Made by a program: the position numbers and the translations under genes
The notes under the pieces: generated by a model
Database searches by the model: none
What the model was told of the DNA's origin: nothing
Seen by the model: only the letters and a program-made list of their open reading frames with translations
Origin: Mycolicibacterium madagascariense
GTDB taxonomy: Bacteria; Actinomycetota; Actinomycetes; Mycobacteriales; Mycobacteriaceae
NCBI RefSeq assembly: GCF_010729665.1
Contig: NZ_AP022610.1
Location: forward strand, 558,001-622,000
Length of the DNA stretch: 64,000 nucleotides
Reading direction: 5' to 3'
Shown: piece by piece, positions 9,695 through 18,197 of the stretch
Layout: each line of letters opens with the position of its first letter
How positions within the stretch are numbered: the stretch's first letter is position 1

Positions 9695-9698
9695 GGCG

Positions 9699-9872
9699 CT
9701 AGGTTCGGTCGCCGTACTCGACCCTGTTGAGCACCGACGATGCTGGGTCGCCCGCCTGCAGCGGCGGCTTGGTGTCCTGCTGGACCATGAGCGTCACGCC
9801 GAAGATGGCCGCGGCGCCCAGCAACAATCCGACGACGATGCTGGCCGCGGCGGGCAAGACGAACCGATCCAC
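9699..9872 (-). CDS. DUF2613 small membrane protein (Rv0236A-like)
   Basis: 57-residue protein starting at GTG 9872: VDRFVLPAAAS, one TM helix (SIVVGLLLGAAAIFGVTLMV), then a short extracytoplasmic tail ending NRVEYGDRT. Length and sequence match the DUF2613 family found directly upstream of aftD in mycobacteria. The stop codon lies five bases before the presumed aftD start, so the two are very likely one transcript. No function is known. It is shorter than 60 residues and easily missed by gene callers. Confidence 0.85.
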   Translation of the reverse strand: MDRFVLPAAASIVVGLLLGAAAIFGVTLMVQQDTKPPLQAGDPASSVLNRVEYGDRT

Positions 9873-9908
9873 CGGGCCAAGGTAGCACCCCGCGCTGCGA
9901 GGACGACC

Positions 9909-11348
9909 TCAGTAGAGGACGACGACGGCATCGCGACCGCCGCGGCAGGTGATCCAGGGGTCCGTGCCCTCCGCCGAGCAGGTGACGACGAAGTCGTTGC
10001 CCTGACAGGCCGCGCCCGCTCCGCACGGGATGGCACCGGCCGCGACGACCGTGCGGACGTCGCGGCTGGGGTCCGCGATGTCCCAGTAGGCCTTCAGCAC
10101 GTTGCCGACGAACGTGCACGTCGCCTCGGGGCTGGCGCGCACTCCCTGGCTGGCCCACCCGACCCGGCCGGTGATCTGGTAGCCGCCTGCACAGTCCTCG
10201 CCCGTCGGGTCGACACCCCGGACCGTCGGCGGCCGGGGTCTGCCGCCCACCCCGGTCGCCGTGGTGCTGGGGGCGGCCGGGCTGGCGCCGGTCGTGGCCG
10301 GGGCTGCATCGCGGGTCTGGTCCGGCCCGCCGCCACGCGTCACGAGCACCATCAGCACGGCGATCAGGACGACCAGCGTGGCGATGCCGGCGACCGCCCA
10401 GATGCGACCCGGCCGGGGCCCGCCGGGTGCGGCGGCGATCGGTGGGACGACACGGGTCTCGAGCTCTGGGTCCGGCGCGAACGTCGGCGCGGGCTCGAAC
10501 TCCGGGGCCGGCTCCTCGGCCGACCAGGCGGGGACGAAGACGGCGGGCAGCCCGGACCCCGTCGTCGGGTTGGCGAGGTGCTCGGTCGGGGCGAAGGCCG
10601 CCGGGTCGATGACACGCCGGGCCTGGGTGGCGGACGTCGCCGCGTCGCGCAGGGCCGCCGCGAAGTCCAGGCAGGCGCCGAACCGTTCGCGTGGATCCGG
10701 GTCCATGGCCCGCAGCAGGGCGGGGTCGTACGCGGCGAGGTCCTGCCGGGTGTGCGCGAGCGGCGGCACCGGAGCCGGGAACGCGGGGGGCTCGACGCCG
10801 CTCAGCAGGTGGTAGGCGGTCGCGGCGAGGCCGTACCGGTCATGGCGCGGATCGGTGTCGCCGTCACGCGGAATGCCGAAGTCCGTCAGCAGGATTCGGC
10901 GTTCGTGGGCGGTGAGCAGGATGCTGGCCGCCGTGACGTCACCGTGCACGCACCGGCGGGCGTGCGCGTAGTCGAGCGCGTCGGCGATCGCGGTGACGAC
11001 GTCGAGAACCTGGTCGGCCGGCAGGCCGGTGTCGTAGCGGTCCCGCAGCAGCGCGGCCGCGTCGGCACCGTCGACGAAGTCCGCCGACAGCCACAGCAGA
11101 CCGTCGTGATCGCCGTGTTCGTGGACGCCGACGATGTGCGGGTGCCAGAGGGTCGCGGCCGCGTCGACGCGTTGCTGGAAGCGGGCCCGCACGTGCGGGT
11201 CCGCCGAGGCGGCGGGGGTCAGCACGCGCAGCGCGTCCTGCCGCAGCACCCGCGGATGGGCGGCCAGGTAGACCGCTCCGAGGCGCCCCGCGCCCACCTG
11301 GCGCACCACGGTGTAGCCCGCGAACACCTCTCCCGATCGCAGCGGCAT
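9909..11348 (-). CDS. membrane-anchored Ser/Thr protein kinase homologue, probably a pseudokinase
   Basis: 479 residues in the PknA-L architecture: kinase-like domain (1 to about 235), Pro/Ala-rich linker, one TM helix (316-337) and an extracytoplasmic domain with six Cys. The glycine loop (VGAGRLGAVYLA) and DFG (156-158) are present. The beta-3 Lys is Arg (DALRVL, R41), and the catalytic loop reads HGDVTAAS (135-142) instead of HRDxKPxN, so both the catalytic-loop Lys and the Mg-binding Asn are missing. Catalysis is doubtful and a sensor or scaffold role is more likely. It lies between the DUF2613/aftD genes and divergent from the LpqI-type glycosidase, which points to envelope regulation. 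Confidence 0.85.
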   Translation of the reverse strand: MPLRSGEVFAGYTVVRQVGAGRLGAVYLAAHPRVLRQDALRVLTPAASADPHVRARFQQRVDAAATLWHPHIVGVHEHGDHDGLLWLSADFVDGADAAALLRDRYDTGLPADQVLDVVTAIADALDYAHARRCVHGDVTAASILLTAHERRILLTDFGIPRDGDTDPRHDRYGLAATAYHLLSGVEPPAFPAPVPPLAHTRQDLAAYDPALLRAMDPDPRERFGACLDFAAALRDAATSATQARRVIDPAAFAPTEHLANPTTGSGLPAVFVPAWSAEEPAPEFEPAPTFAPDPELETRVVPPIAAAPGGPRPGRIWAVAGIATLVVLIAVLMVLVTRGGGPDQTRDAAPATTGASPAAPSTTATGVGGRPRPPTVRGVDPTGEDCAGGYQITGRVGWASQGVRASPEATCTFVGNVLKAYWDIADPSRDVRTVVAAGAIPCGAGAACQGNDFVVTCSAEGTDPWITCRGGRDAVVVLY

Positions 11349-11381
11349 GGAGCGGAGGGTACCCAGGAACGGCAGGCTACG

Positions 11382-12578
11382 ATGCGCCACATGCCCCTGA
11401 CCAGCCAACGGCGCACCGTCGTGTCGATCGTGCTCGCCCTGGTCGCCATCGCCGCCGTGGCGGTGGCCGGCTTCTACGTCATCAAGAATCGGCACGCGAC
11501 CGCGCAGCCCGCGCCCACCGCGCGGCCGTCGGCGGCGGCCCCGTCGGCGACCCAGGTGTGCGCGCAGGGTGACGCGCTGCCGTCCGTCATGTCGACCCGT
11601 GACGAGCTCGCCCAATTGCTGATGGTCGGCGTCACGGGCGCCGACGACGCCAGGGCCGTGGTGGCCGACCAGCACGTCGGCGGCATCTTCCTGGGTAGCT
11701 GGACCGACATGTCGATGCTTACCGACGGCAGCCTGACGTCCATCTCGGCGTCGGCGGGTCCGCTGCCGCTGGCCGTCAGCGTCGACGAGGAGGGCGGCCG
11801 CGTGCAGCGGCTGTCCAAGCTCATCGGCGACCAGCCGTCACCGCGCGTGCTGGCGCGCACCGACACCCCGCAGCAGGTCCACGACATCGCGCTGCAGCGC
11901 GGCCAGGCGATGAAGAAGCTCGGCATCACCGTGGACTTCGCGCCCGTCGTCGACGTCACCACCGAGGACGACGACGAGGTCATCGGCGACCGGTCCTTCG
12001 GCTCCGACCCGGCAACGGTGGTCGAGTTCGCCGGCGCCTACGCGCAGGGGTTGCGTGACGCCGGGTTGCTGCCCGTGCTCAAGCACTTCCCCGGTCACGG
12101 CCACGGTTCGGGTGACTCGCACCTCGGTGACGTCACGACGCCGCCGCTGGACCAGTTGAAGACCAGCGACCTGGTGCCCTACCGCACGCTGACCACGGTG
12201 GCGCCCGTCGCGGTCATGGTCGGTCACCTGGAGGTACCCGGTCTGACCACAGACGAGCCGACCAGCCTCACGCCCGCCGCCTACGCCCTGCTGCGGTCCG
12301 GCGGTTACGGCGGTCCGCCGTTCGACGGGCCCGTGTTCACCGACGACCTCTCGAGCATGAAGGCCATCTCCGATCACTTCGGGGTGCCCGACGCGGCGCT
12401 CAAGGCGCTGCAGGCGGGCGCCGACGTCGCGCTGTGGGTCACGACCGATCAGGTGCCCGCCGTGCTCGACCGGCTGGTGGCGGCCGTCGACTCCGGTGAG
12501 CTCCCCAAGGCCAGGGTGGACCAATCGGTCGAGCGGGTGGCCTCGTTCAAGGGCAAGAGCCCGCGCTGCGGCGGCTGA
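11382..12578 (+). CDS. lpqI: GH3 beta-N-acetylglucosaminidase, LpqI/NagZ-like, membrane-anchored
   Basis: 398-residue family-3 glycoside hydrolase. It has the NagZ motif KHFPGHG followed by GDSH (around residues 234-248), carrying the catalytic Asp-His pair, and a TDDL nucleophile motif near residue 321. The family releases GlcNAc from muropeptides in cell-wall recycling. Unlike classical LpqI there is no lipobox: residues 12-34 form an uncleaved-looking TM helix (VVSIVLALVAIAAVAVAGFYV) with no Cys, so it appears anchored by a signal-anchor. ATG 11382 is preferred (AGG five bases upstream); ATG 11391 is possible. Position and orientation match Rv0237. Confidence 0.88.
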   Translation: MRHMPLTSQRRTVVSIVLALVAIAAVAVAGFYVIKNRHATAQPAPTARPSAAAPSATQVCAQGDALPSVMSTRDELAQLLMVGVTGADDARAVVADQHVGGIFLGSWTDMSMLTDGSLTSISASAGPLPLAVSVDEEGGRVQRLSKLIGDQPSPRVLARTDTPQQVHDIALQRGQAMKKLGITVDFAPVVDVTTEDDDEVIGDRSFGSDPATVVEFAGAYAQGLRDAGLLPVLKHFPGHGHGSGDSHLGDVTTPPLDQLKTSDLVPYRTLTTVAPVAVMVGHLEVPGLTTDEPTSLTPAAYALLRSGGYGGPPFDGPVFTDDLSSMKAISDHFGVPDAALKALQAGADVALWVTTDQVPAVLDRLVAAVDSGELPKARVDQSVERVASFKGKSPRCGG

Positions 12579-12594
12579 TTCGGACCGCATCTCC

Positions 12595-12606
12595 TAGTCT
12601 GATCTG
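12595..12606 (+). promoter_or_regulatory. -10 element of a probably leaderless tetR transcript
   Basis: TAGTCT at 12595-12600 fits the mycobacterial TANNNT -10 consensus and ends six bases before the ATG of the TetR gene. Transcription would then begin at or next to the start codon, giving a leaderless mRNA, which is common in mycobacteria. There is no Shine-Dalgarno sequence ahead of that ATG. Confidence 0.5.
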
Positions 12607-13224
12607 ATGGCCGGAGGGACGAAGCGGTTGCCGCGCGCGGTGCGCGAGCAACAGATGCTCGACGCCGCGGTGCAGATGTTCTCCGTCAACGGCTATCACG
12701 AGACCTCGATGGACGCGATCGCCGCGCAGGCCGAGATCAGCAAGCCCATGCTCTACCTGTACTACGGCTCCAAGGAGGAGCTGTTCGGCGCGTGCCTCGA
12801 TCGGGAGCTGGGACGGTTCGTCGACTCGGTGCGCGCCGACATCGACTTCACCCAGCCCGCCAAGGATCTGCTGCGCACCGCGGTGGTGGCGTTCCTGTCC
12901 TACATCGACACCAACCGCGCGTCGTGGATGGTGCTCTACACCCAGGCGACCAGCTCGCAGGCGTTCGCCCACACCGTGCGCGAGGGCCGTGACCGCATCG
13001 TCGACCTCGTCGGCAGGCTGCTCCAGTCGGGCACGCGAAACCCGGAGCCGGGCACCGACTTCGACATGATGGCCGTCGCGCTGGTGGGTGCGGGCGAGGC
13101 CGTCGCGACGCGGGTGAGCACCGGCGACGCCGAGGTCCACGAGGCCGCCGAGCTGATGATCAACCTGTTCTGGCGCGGCCTGAAGGGACGCCCGGCCGAC
13201 ATCCCCTCGCGAGCAGACGCGTAA
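12607..13224 (+). CDS. TetR family transcriptional regulator (Rv0238-like)
   Basis: 205-residue TetR protein with an N-terminal helix-turn-helix (about 30-62: SMDAIAAQAEISKPMLYLYYGSKEEL) and a C-terminal ligand/dimer domain. It sits beside the htdX-fabG4-fadA2-fadE5 lipid genes, where a shared palindrome (TTACY-N4-RGTAA) occurs, making it a natural candidate for the cognate repressor. That link is inference; its own promoter lacks the palindrome. Its last codons form the left arm of the terminator shared with htdX. Confidence 0.9.
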   Translation: MAGGTKRLPRAVREQQMLDAAVQMFSVNGYHETSMDAIAAQAEISKPMLYLYYGSKEELFGACLDRELGRFVDSVRADIDFTQPAKDLLRTAVVAFLSYIDTNRASWMVLYTQATSSQAFAHTVREGRDRIVDLVGRLLQSGTRNPEPGTDFDMMAVALVGAGEAVATRVSTGDAEVHEAAELMINLFWRGLKGRPADIPSRADA

Positions 13225-13268
13225 GGCCCTGAATTAGGCCGAAAGAGGGCCCCTTACGTCTGCTCGCG
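13208..13268. terminator. bidirectional palindromic terminator overlapping both stop codons
   Basis: Long inverted repeat between the convergent tetR and htdX genes. The outer arms CGCGAGCAGACG (13208-13219) and CGTCTGCTCGCG (13257-13268) pair perfectly. The inner TAAGGCCCT pairs with AGGGCCCCTTA with small bulges. The arms include the last codons and stop codons of both genes. It shares its CG-A-x-CAGACGC outer element and AAGGCCCT inner element with the terminator at 20742-20798. Confidence 0.75.
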
Positions 13269-14102
13269 CAGGGAGCCCGTCAGGTGCGGGTAGCCCTTGG
13301 AGAGGTTGCGCAGCACCACGTTCCAGCCGCCCGCGACGTGCTCGGTGTACAGACCCACGCTGGCGGGCAGCAGCACCGGCTTGCCGAAGCGCACCGAGTA
13401 CTCGACGGCGTCGGGCAACTGTCCCTCGATGTTCGCCAAAACCGCTGCGGCAGTGAACATTCCGTGGGCGATGGACGTCGGGAAGCCGAACAGCTTGGCG
13501 CCGATCGAGCTGGTGTGGATCGGGTTGTAGTCGCCGCCGATCGAGGCGTAGTGGCGAATCTGGCCGGGGGTGATCCGCAGTACCGCGTTGGGCGGCGGCA
13601 GCTTCTGGTGCTTGCGCACCGGCTCGGACTTCGGCTCGTCGGACAGGCTGGTCCGCTGCTGGTGCAGGAACGTCGTGACCTGGTGCCAGGCCACCTCGTT
13701 GCCGACGCGGACGTCGGTGATCAGGTCGACGAGCAGTCCCTTGCGGTGCTCCCTGAGGTTCTCCGCGTGCACCGCGATGCCGACGGTGTCGGTGACGGCG
13801 ATCGGGCGGTACTGGGTGATGCGGTTCTCGACGTGGACCGAACCCATTGCGGGGAAGGGGAAGTCGAAGCCGCTCACCAGGGCCATCACCGACGGGAACG
13901 TCAGCGCAAACGGGTAGGTCAGCGGCACGGCGTCACCGAACCGCAGCCCGGTCACCGCGGCGTAGGCCGCGACGTTGGCGCCGTCGATCGATAGTTCGTC
14001 GACGACGACCTTGCGATCGGGGACGGTGTCGCCGCGGTTGATGAACGGCAGCGCGCCCGCCGCGGCCAGGGCCATGTTGCGGAGTCCACTGGGTTGGGTC
14101 AT
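13254..14102 (-). CDS. htdX: MaoC-type 3-hydroxyacyl-thioester dehydratase HtdX
   Basis: 282-residue double-hotdog (R)-specific hydratase. The C-terminal hotdog carries the hydratase motif YNPIHTSSIGAKLFGFPTS...HGM (about residues 190-220) with the catalytic His/Asn context. HtdX (Rv0241c) dehydrates 3-hydroxyacyl thioesters in lipid elongation or remodelling. It starts 4 bp after the fabG4 stop, so the pair should be co-transcribed, supplying ketoreductase and dehydratase steps for the same acyl chain. Confidence 0.9.
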   Translation of the reverse strand: MTQPSGLRNMALAAAGALPFINRGDTVPDRKVVVDELSIDGANVAAYAAVTGLRFGDAVPLTYPFALTFPSVMALVSGFDFPFPAMGSVHVENRITQYRPIAVTDTVGIAVHAENLREHRKGLLVDLITDVRVGNEVAWHQVTTFLHQQRTSLSDEPKSEPVRKHQKLPPPNAVLRITPGQIRHYASIGGDYNPIHTSSIGAKLFGFPTSIAHGMFTAAAVLANIEGQLPDAVEYSVRFGKPVLLPASVGLYTEHVAGGWNVVLRNLSKGYPHLTGSLREQT

Positions 14103-14106
14103 GTCC

Positions 14107-15471
14107 TCACGCCCCCAGCATGGCCTGGCCGCACACCCGAATGGTGTTGCCGGTCACGGCATTCGATGCGGGGCTGGCGAAGTAGGCGATGGCCTCGGCG
14201 ACGTCGACGGGCTGGCCGCCCTGGAACAGCGAGTTGAGCCGGCGGCCGACCTCGCGGGTGGCGAGCGGGATCGCCTCGGTCATCTTGGTCTCGATGAAAC
14301 CCGGTGCGACGGCGTTGATCGTGATGCCCTTCTCGCCGAACACCGGCGCCAGCGCCTGCGTCATGCCGATCATGCCCGCCTTGGTCGCGGCGTAGTTCGT
14401 CTGCCCGCGGTTGCCCGCGATGCCCGCCATCGAGGAGAGCCCGACGATGCGTCCGCCCTCGCCGATCGTGCCGTTGTCCACCAGGCCCTGCGCAAGTCGT
14501 TGGGGCGCAAGCAGATTGACCGCGATGACGGAGTCCCAGCGGCCCTCGTCCATGTTGGCGAGCAGCTTGTCGCGGGTGATGCCCGCGTTGTTGACGAGGA
14601 TGTGAGCCTTCCCACCCGAATGATCCGAGTAGTGCTCGCGCAGGTGTTCGGTGATGCGGTCGACGGCGTCGGACGCGGTGACGTCGAGCGTCAGCGCGGT
14701 GCCACCGACCTTGGTCGCCGTCTCGGCGAGCGCCTCGGCCGCCTGTTCGACGTCGATCGCCACGACCTTGGCGCCGTCGCGAGCGAAGACCTTGGCGATC
14801 TCGGCGCCGATGCCGCGCGCCGCGCCGGTCACCAGGGCGACCTTGCCGTCGAGCGGCTTGTCCCAGTCGGCGGGCGGTACGGAGTCCTGGCCGTCGACGT
14901 AGAACACCTGCCCGTCGACGTAGGCGGACTTGGCCGACAGCAGGAACCGAATCGTGGATTCCAGGCCGGTGGCGGCAGGCTTGGCGTCGGCGGACAGGTA
15001 CACCAGCCCGATGGTCGCGCCGCGCTGAAGTTCCTTGCCGAGCGAACGGGTGAAGCCCTCCAGCGCGCGCTGGGCGATCCGCTCGTCGACGCTGCCGGTC
15101 TGATCCGGGGTGGTGCCCACCACGACGAGTCGGCCCGAGGAGCCGACGTTGCGCAGCACCGGGGTGAAGAAGTCGCGCAGCTGCTTGAGGTCCTCGGGTC
15201 TGGTGATCCCGGTGGCGTCGAAGAGCAGACCGCCGAAGGAGTCCGCCCAGCGGCCGCCCACGTTGTTGCCGACGAGGTCGTAGTCCTCGGCGAGCGCGCT
15301 GCGCAGCGGCTCGGCGACTCGGCCGTTGCCGCCGATCAGCAGGGGACCGGCCAGCGCGGGTTCACCGGCGCGGTAGCGCCGCAGCGTCTCGGGCTGCGGT
15401 ACGCCGAGTTGCTTGGCCAGGAACGACCCCGGACCGGAGTTGACCACTTGGGAGAACAGATCGGAAGCCAC
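14107..15471 (-). CDS. fabG4: 3-oxoacyl-(acyl-carrier-protein/CoA) reductase FabG4
   Basis: 454-residue high-molecular-weight FabG. An N-terminal flavodoxin-like domain (about 1-205) is followed by a C-terminal SDR domain with TGAARGIG cofactor loop (about 213-220), a Ser in VGLSSMAG (about 347) and YAATK catalytic Tyr/Lys (about 360-364). It reduces 3-oxoacyl thioesters, with NADH preference reported for FabG4. Start GTG 15471 gives exactly the length I recall for Rv0242c and has GAAAGG seven bases upstream. It forms an operon with htdX and is divergent from fadA2 across a palindromic operator. Confidence 0.92.
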   Translation of the reverse strand: MASDLFSQVVNSGPGSFLAKQLGVPQPETLRRYRAGEPALAGPLLIGGNGRVAEPLRSALAEDYDLVGNNVGGRWADSFGGLLFDATGITRPEDLKQLRDFFTPVLRNVGSSGRLVVVGTTPDQTGSVDERIAQRALEGFTRSLGKELQRGATIGLVYLSADAKPAATGLESTIRFLLSAKSAYVDGQVFYVDGQDSVPPADWDKPLDGKVALVTGAARGIGAEIAKVFARDGAKVVAIDVEQAAEALAETATKVGGTALTLDVTASDAVDRITEHLREHYSDHSGGKAHILVNNAGITRDKLLANMDEGRWDSVIAVNLLAPQRLAQGLVDNGTIGEGGRIVGLSSMAGIAGNRGQTNYAATKAGMIGMTQALAPVFGEKGITINAVAPGFIETKMTEAIPLATREVGRRLNSLFQGGQPVDVAEAIAYFASPASNAVTGNTIRVCGQAMLGA

Positions 15472-15551
15472 GGAACAGCCTTTCGGGGAGAAACGGGTAG
15501 GGCCTTCGCGCAGGGGGGTACCCGCTGCAGGGCACCCGACGTATCGGGCAT

Positions 15552-15584
15552 AACTTACTCCAGAGTAAGAACGGTGGGTAGTAT
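15552..15584. promoter_or_regulatory. divergent fabG4/fadA2 promoter with palindromic operator
   Basis: CTTACTC-CA-GAGTAAG at 15554-15569 is a perfect inverted repeat (core TTACT-CCAG-AGTAA). TAGTAT at 15579-15584 fits a -10 for fadA2, placing the palindrome over its -35 region. On the other strand TAAGTT (15557-15552) fits a -10 for fabG4 and also overlaps the palindrome. A bound regulator would block both promoters. The same core occurs twice upstream of fadE5. Confidence 0.7.
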
Positions 15585-15626
15585 GACCCCCGACACCGAC
15601 GCCCCTCGTCACGCATGGAGGTAGAC

Positions 15627-16928
15627 ATGGCCGACACGAAGGCCACGCGCAAGGTAGCCATCCTCGGTGGCAATCGAATCCCGTTCGCCCGCTCGGATGG
15701 TGCCTACGCCAACGCGTCGAACCAGGACATGTTCACCGCGGCGCTCAGCGGCCTGATCGACCGGTTCCACCTCGACGGGGAGCGCCTCGGCGTCGTCGTC
15801 GGCGGCGCCGTGCTGAAGCACAGCCGTGACTTCAACCTGATCCGCGAATGCGTGCTGGGCACCTCGCTGAACGCCCACACGCCCGCCTACGACCTGCAGC
15901 AGGCGTGCGGCACCGGGTTGCAGTCCACGATCGCGGTGGCCAACGGCATCGCCCTGGGCCAGTACGACTCGGGCGCCGCGGGCGGCGTCGACACGACCTC
16001 GGACGCGCCCATCGCCTTCGGCGACGACCTGCGTCGCGTGCTGCTCGGCCTGCGCCGGGCCAAGTCCAACGGTGCCCGGCTGAAGCTCATCGGTTCCCTG
16101 CCCGCCGCCCTCGGCGTCGAGATCCCGACCAACGGCGAACCCCGCACGGGCATGTCGATGGGTGAGCACGCCGCCATCACGGCCAAGGAGTTCGGCGTCA
16201 AGCGCGTCGACCAGGACGCCCTCGCCGCGGCCAGCCACCAGAACATGGCCGCCGCCTACGACCGCGGCTTCTTCGACGACCTGGTGACCCCGTTCCTGGG
16301 TCTCTACCGCGACAACAACCTGCGCGCCGACTCGTCCGCCGAGAAGCTGGCCAAGCTCAAGCCGGTGTTCGGCGTGAAGAACGGCGACGCCACGATGACC
16401 GCGGGCAACTCCACGCCGCTGACCGACGGCGCGTCGGTGGCATTGCTGTCGAGCGAGGAGTGGGCTGCCGAGCGCAACCTGCCCGTGCTGGCCTACTTCG
16501 TCGACGGCGAGACCGCCGCGGTCGACTACGTCAACGGTCCGGACGGATTGCTGATGGCGCCGACCTACGCCGTGCCGCGGTTGCTGGCCCGCAACGGCCT
16601 GACGCTGCAGGACTTCGACCTCTACGAGATCCACGAGGCCTTCGCGTCGGTGGTGCTGGCGACGCTGTCCGCGTGGGAGTCCGAGGAGTACTGCAAGGAG
16701 CGCCTGGGCCTGGACTCGGCCCTCGGCTCCATCGACCGGTCCAAGCTCAACGTCAACGGTTCGTCGCTGGCCGCCGGTCACCCGTTCGCCGCCACCGGCG
16801 GTCGCATCGTCGCGCAACTTGCCAAGCAGCTGGCGGAGAAGAAGGCCGAACTGGGTCGGCCCGTGCGCGGTCTGATCTCGATCTGCGCGGCGGGCGGCCA
16901 GGGCGTCACCGCGATCCTGGAAGCCTGA
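15627..16928 (+). CDS. fadA2: acetyl-CoA acyltransferase (thiolase) FadA2
   Basis: 433-residue thiolase catalysing 3-oxoacyl-CoA thiolysis or the reverse condensation. The nucleophilic Cys is near residue 94 (QQACGTGLQ), the His near 336 (YEIHEAFAS) and the second Cys near 420 (SICAAGGQG). Start ATG 15627 is chosen because GGAGGT lies about five bases upstream; an ATG four codons earlier overlaps that site. It matches Rv0243 in order and is divergent from fabG4. With FadE5 and HtdX nearby it gives most steps of a beta-oxidation or elongation cycle. Confidence 0.92.
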   Translation: MADTKATRKVAILGGNRIPFARSDGAYANASNQDMFTAALSGLIDRFHLDGERLGVVVGGAVLKHSRDFNLIRECVLGTSLNAHTPAYDLQQACGTGLQSTIAVANGIALGQYDSGAAGGVDTTSDAPIAFGDDLRRVLLGLRRAKSNGARLKLIGSLPAALGVEIPTNGEPRTGMSMGEHAAITAKEFGVKRVDQDALAAASHQNMAAAYDRGFFDDLVTPFLGLYRDNNLRADSSAEKLAKLKPVFGVKNGDATMTAGNSTPLTDGASVALLSSEEWAAERNLPVLAYFVDGETAAVDYVNGPDGLLMAPTYAVPRLLARNGLTLQDFDLYEIHEAFASVVLATLSAWESEEYCKERLGLDSALGSIDRSKLNVNGSSLAAGHPFAATGGRIVAQLAKQLAEKKAELGRPVRGLISICAAGGQGVTAILEA

Positions 16929-16973
16929 CCGTCCGGGTGTAACGCCCGGCGCGGCCGGGTCGATAGTCCTGTT

Positions 16974-17023
16974 AGCTCCGTGTTGCCGTCTGACCCCCCG
17001 ACCCGACGGCAACACGGGGCTCC
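16974..17023. terminator. bidirectional stem-loop terminator
   Basis: CCGTGTTGCCGTC (16978-16990) pairs perfectly with GACGGCAACACGG (17005-17017) around a 14-base C-rich loop, with partial extension outward (AGCTC / GGGCT). It lies between the convergent fadA2 and TDT transporter genes and can serve both. Confidence 0.8.
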
Positions 17024-17030
17024 TTAGTAC

Positions 17031-18164
17031 TCAGAGCCCCGGTGCGGACGCGGGCGGCGGGTCTTTCCTCGCCCGCACCGGACCCGCATTCGGCGGGGGC
17101 GCGAAGAGGCTGCCGCCGACGCTGCCGCGGGCGGTGCGCACCGCGACCAGGCCCCACGTGCCCAGCAACCCGACGTACGCCGCGACCGCAGCCACCCGAA
17201 ACGCCGGCAGTCCCGTGTGCACGGCCAGCTGCGTCGTACCGGTGACGAAGGTCCCGACGGGGAACGTCAGGCTCCACCACGTCAGCGCGAACGGCATGCC
17301 GCGGCGCAGCGTGCGCATGGTCAGCGCGGTGGCCAGCGCGATCCATAGGACGGCGAAACCCCACGCCGGAACGCCGAACAGCACTGCGAAGACGTCCATG
17401 CCGCGCGCGAGATCCGGTGTCACGGTGTCCCGCGCCGCGCTGCCGAGCAGACCCGCCGCGGTGATGCCCTGACCCAGCGGGCCGAGCACGATCCACAGCG
17501 TCGGCACCCGTGCCGTGCCCGACGTGCCGTACAGCGTCAGCCTGCTCCAGATCATGCCGATGATGATCAGCGCCGCGAACAGTGACAGGCCGAACATCGC
17601 GTAGCAGCCGTAGAGCATCGTGGTGCGGCCGCTGCCCGGCGCCAGGTGCGGGATCAGCAGACCGCCCGCCGCGGCCGACACCATCGGCGGGACGACCGGC
17701 ATGAGCCAGCCGCCGAACGCCGCGTCGGGCTCGACGTTCAGCTGCGTGAACATGACGAACGGGATGGTCGTCGCCGTGACGAGCCCGCCGACGGTGCCCA
17801 TCGTCCACAGCACCCAGTCCAGGTCGACCGCGAACCGCAGCCCGACGAGGTCCCGTCCGACGAGGATCGCGCCGGAGCCGACGGTGAGCAGGGCCATCGG
17901 CGCCGCCCCGTAGAAATGGGCCATCTGCGGGTTGCGCGAGTGCGCTCGCGCGACCGTCGGATGACGGAACCACTGCACCGTCACCGCGACGAGGAGCACC
18001 ACCAGCAGGACGGTGGCGACCACCCAGACCGCCAGGGAGAACGAACGCAGCCCCGGCACGCGGATCGGCAGAGCCGCCCCCGCCGTTGCCACGATGCCGG
18101 TACCCATCACCGAGGCGAACCAGTTGGGGCCGAAGTTCTGCAGTCGAGCCGCTTCGCTGGTCAC
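17031..18164 (-). CDS. TDT family (TehA/SLAC1-like) transporter
   Basis: 377-residue polytopic membrane protein of the tellurite-resistance/dicarboxylate transporter (voltage-dependent anion channel) family. It opens with the characteristic FGPNWFASVMGTGIVA motif and has about ten TM helices, with a Pro-rich cytoplasmic C-terminus. The family moves anions such as dicarboxylates or sulfite; the substrate is not evident. Start GTG 18164 (VTSEAARLQNF) is the most natural. It is divergent from the LLM oxidoreductase with only 33 bp between starts. Confidence 0.83.
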   Translation of the reverse strand: MTSEAARLQNFGPNWFASVMGTGIVATAGAALPIRVPGLRSFSLAVWVVATVLLVVLLVAVTVQWFRHPTVARAHSRNPQMAHFYGAAPMALLTVGSGAILVGRDLVGLRFAVDLDWVLWTMGTVGGLVTATTIPFVMFTQLNVEPDAAFGGWLMPVVPPMVSAAAGGLLIPHLAPGSGRTTMLYGCYAMFGLSLFAALIIIGMIWSRLTLYGTSGTARVPTLWIVLGPLGQGITAAGLLGSAARDTVTPDLARGMDVFAVLFGVPAWGFAVLWIALATALTMRTLRRGMPFALTWWSLTFPVGTFVTGTTQLAVHTGLPAFRVAAVAAYVGLLGTWGLVAVRTARGSVGGSLFAPPPNAGPVRARKDPPPASAPGL

Positions 18165-18197
18165 GATTGGCCATTCAACAGCACGGGCTGTGCTTCG

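Noticed and set aside
9543..11381. N-terminal extension of the LpqI reading frame over 1.8 kb
   Set aside because: It lies antisense to the pseudokinase and DUF2613 genes, both of which have clear domains, so only the part from 11382 is real.
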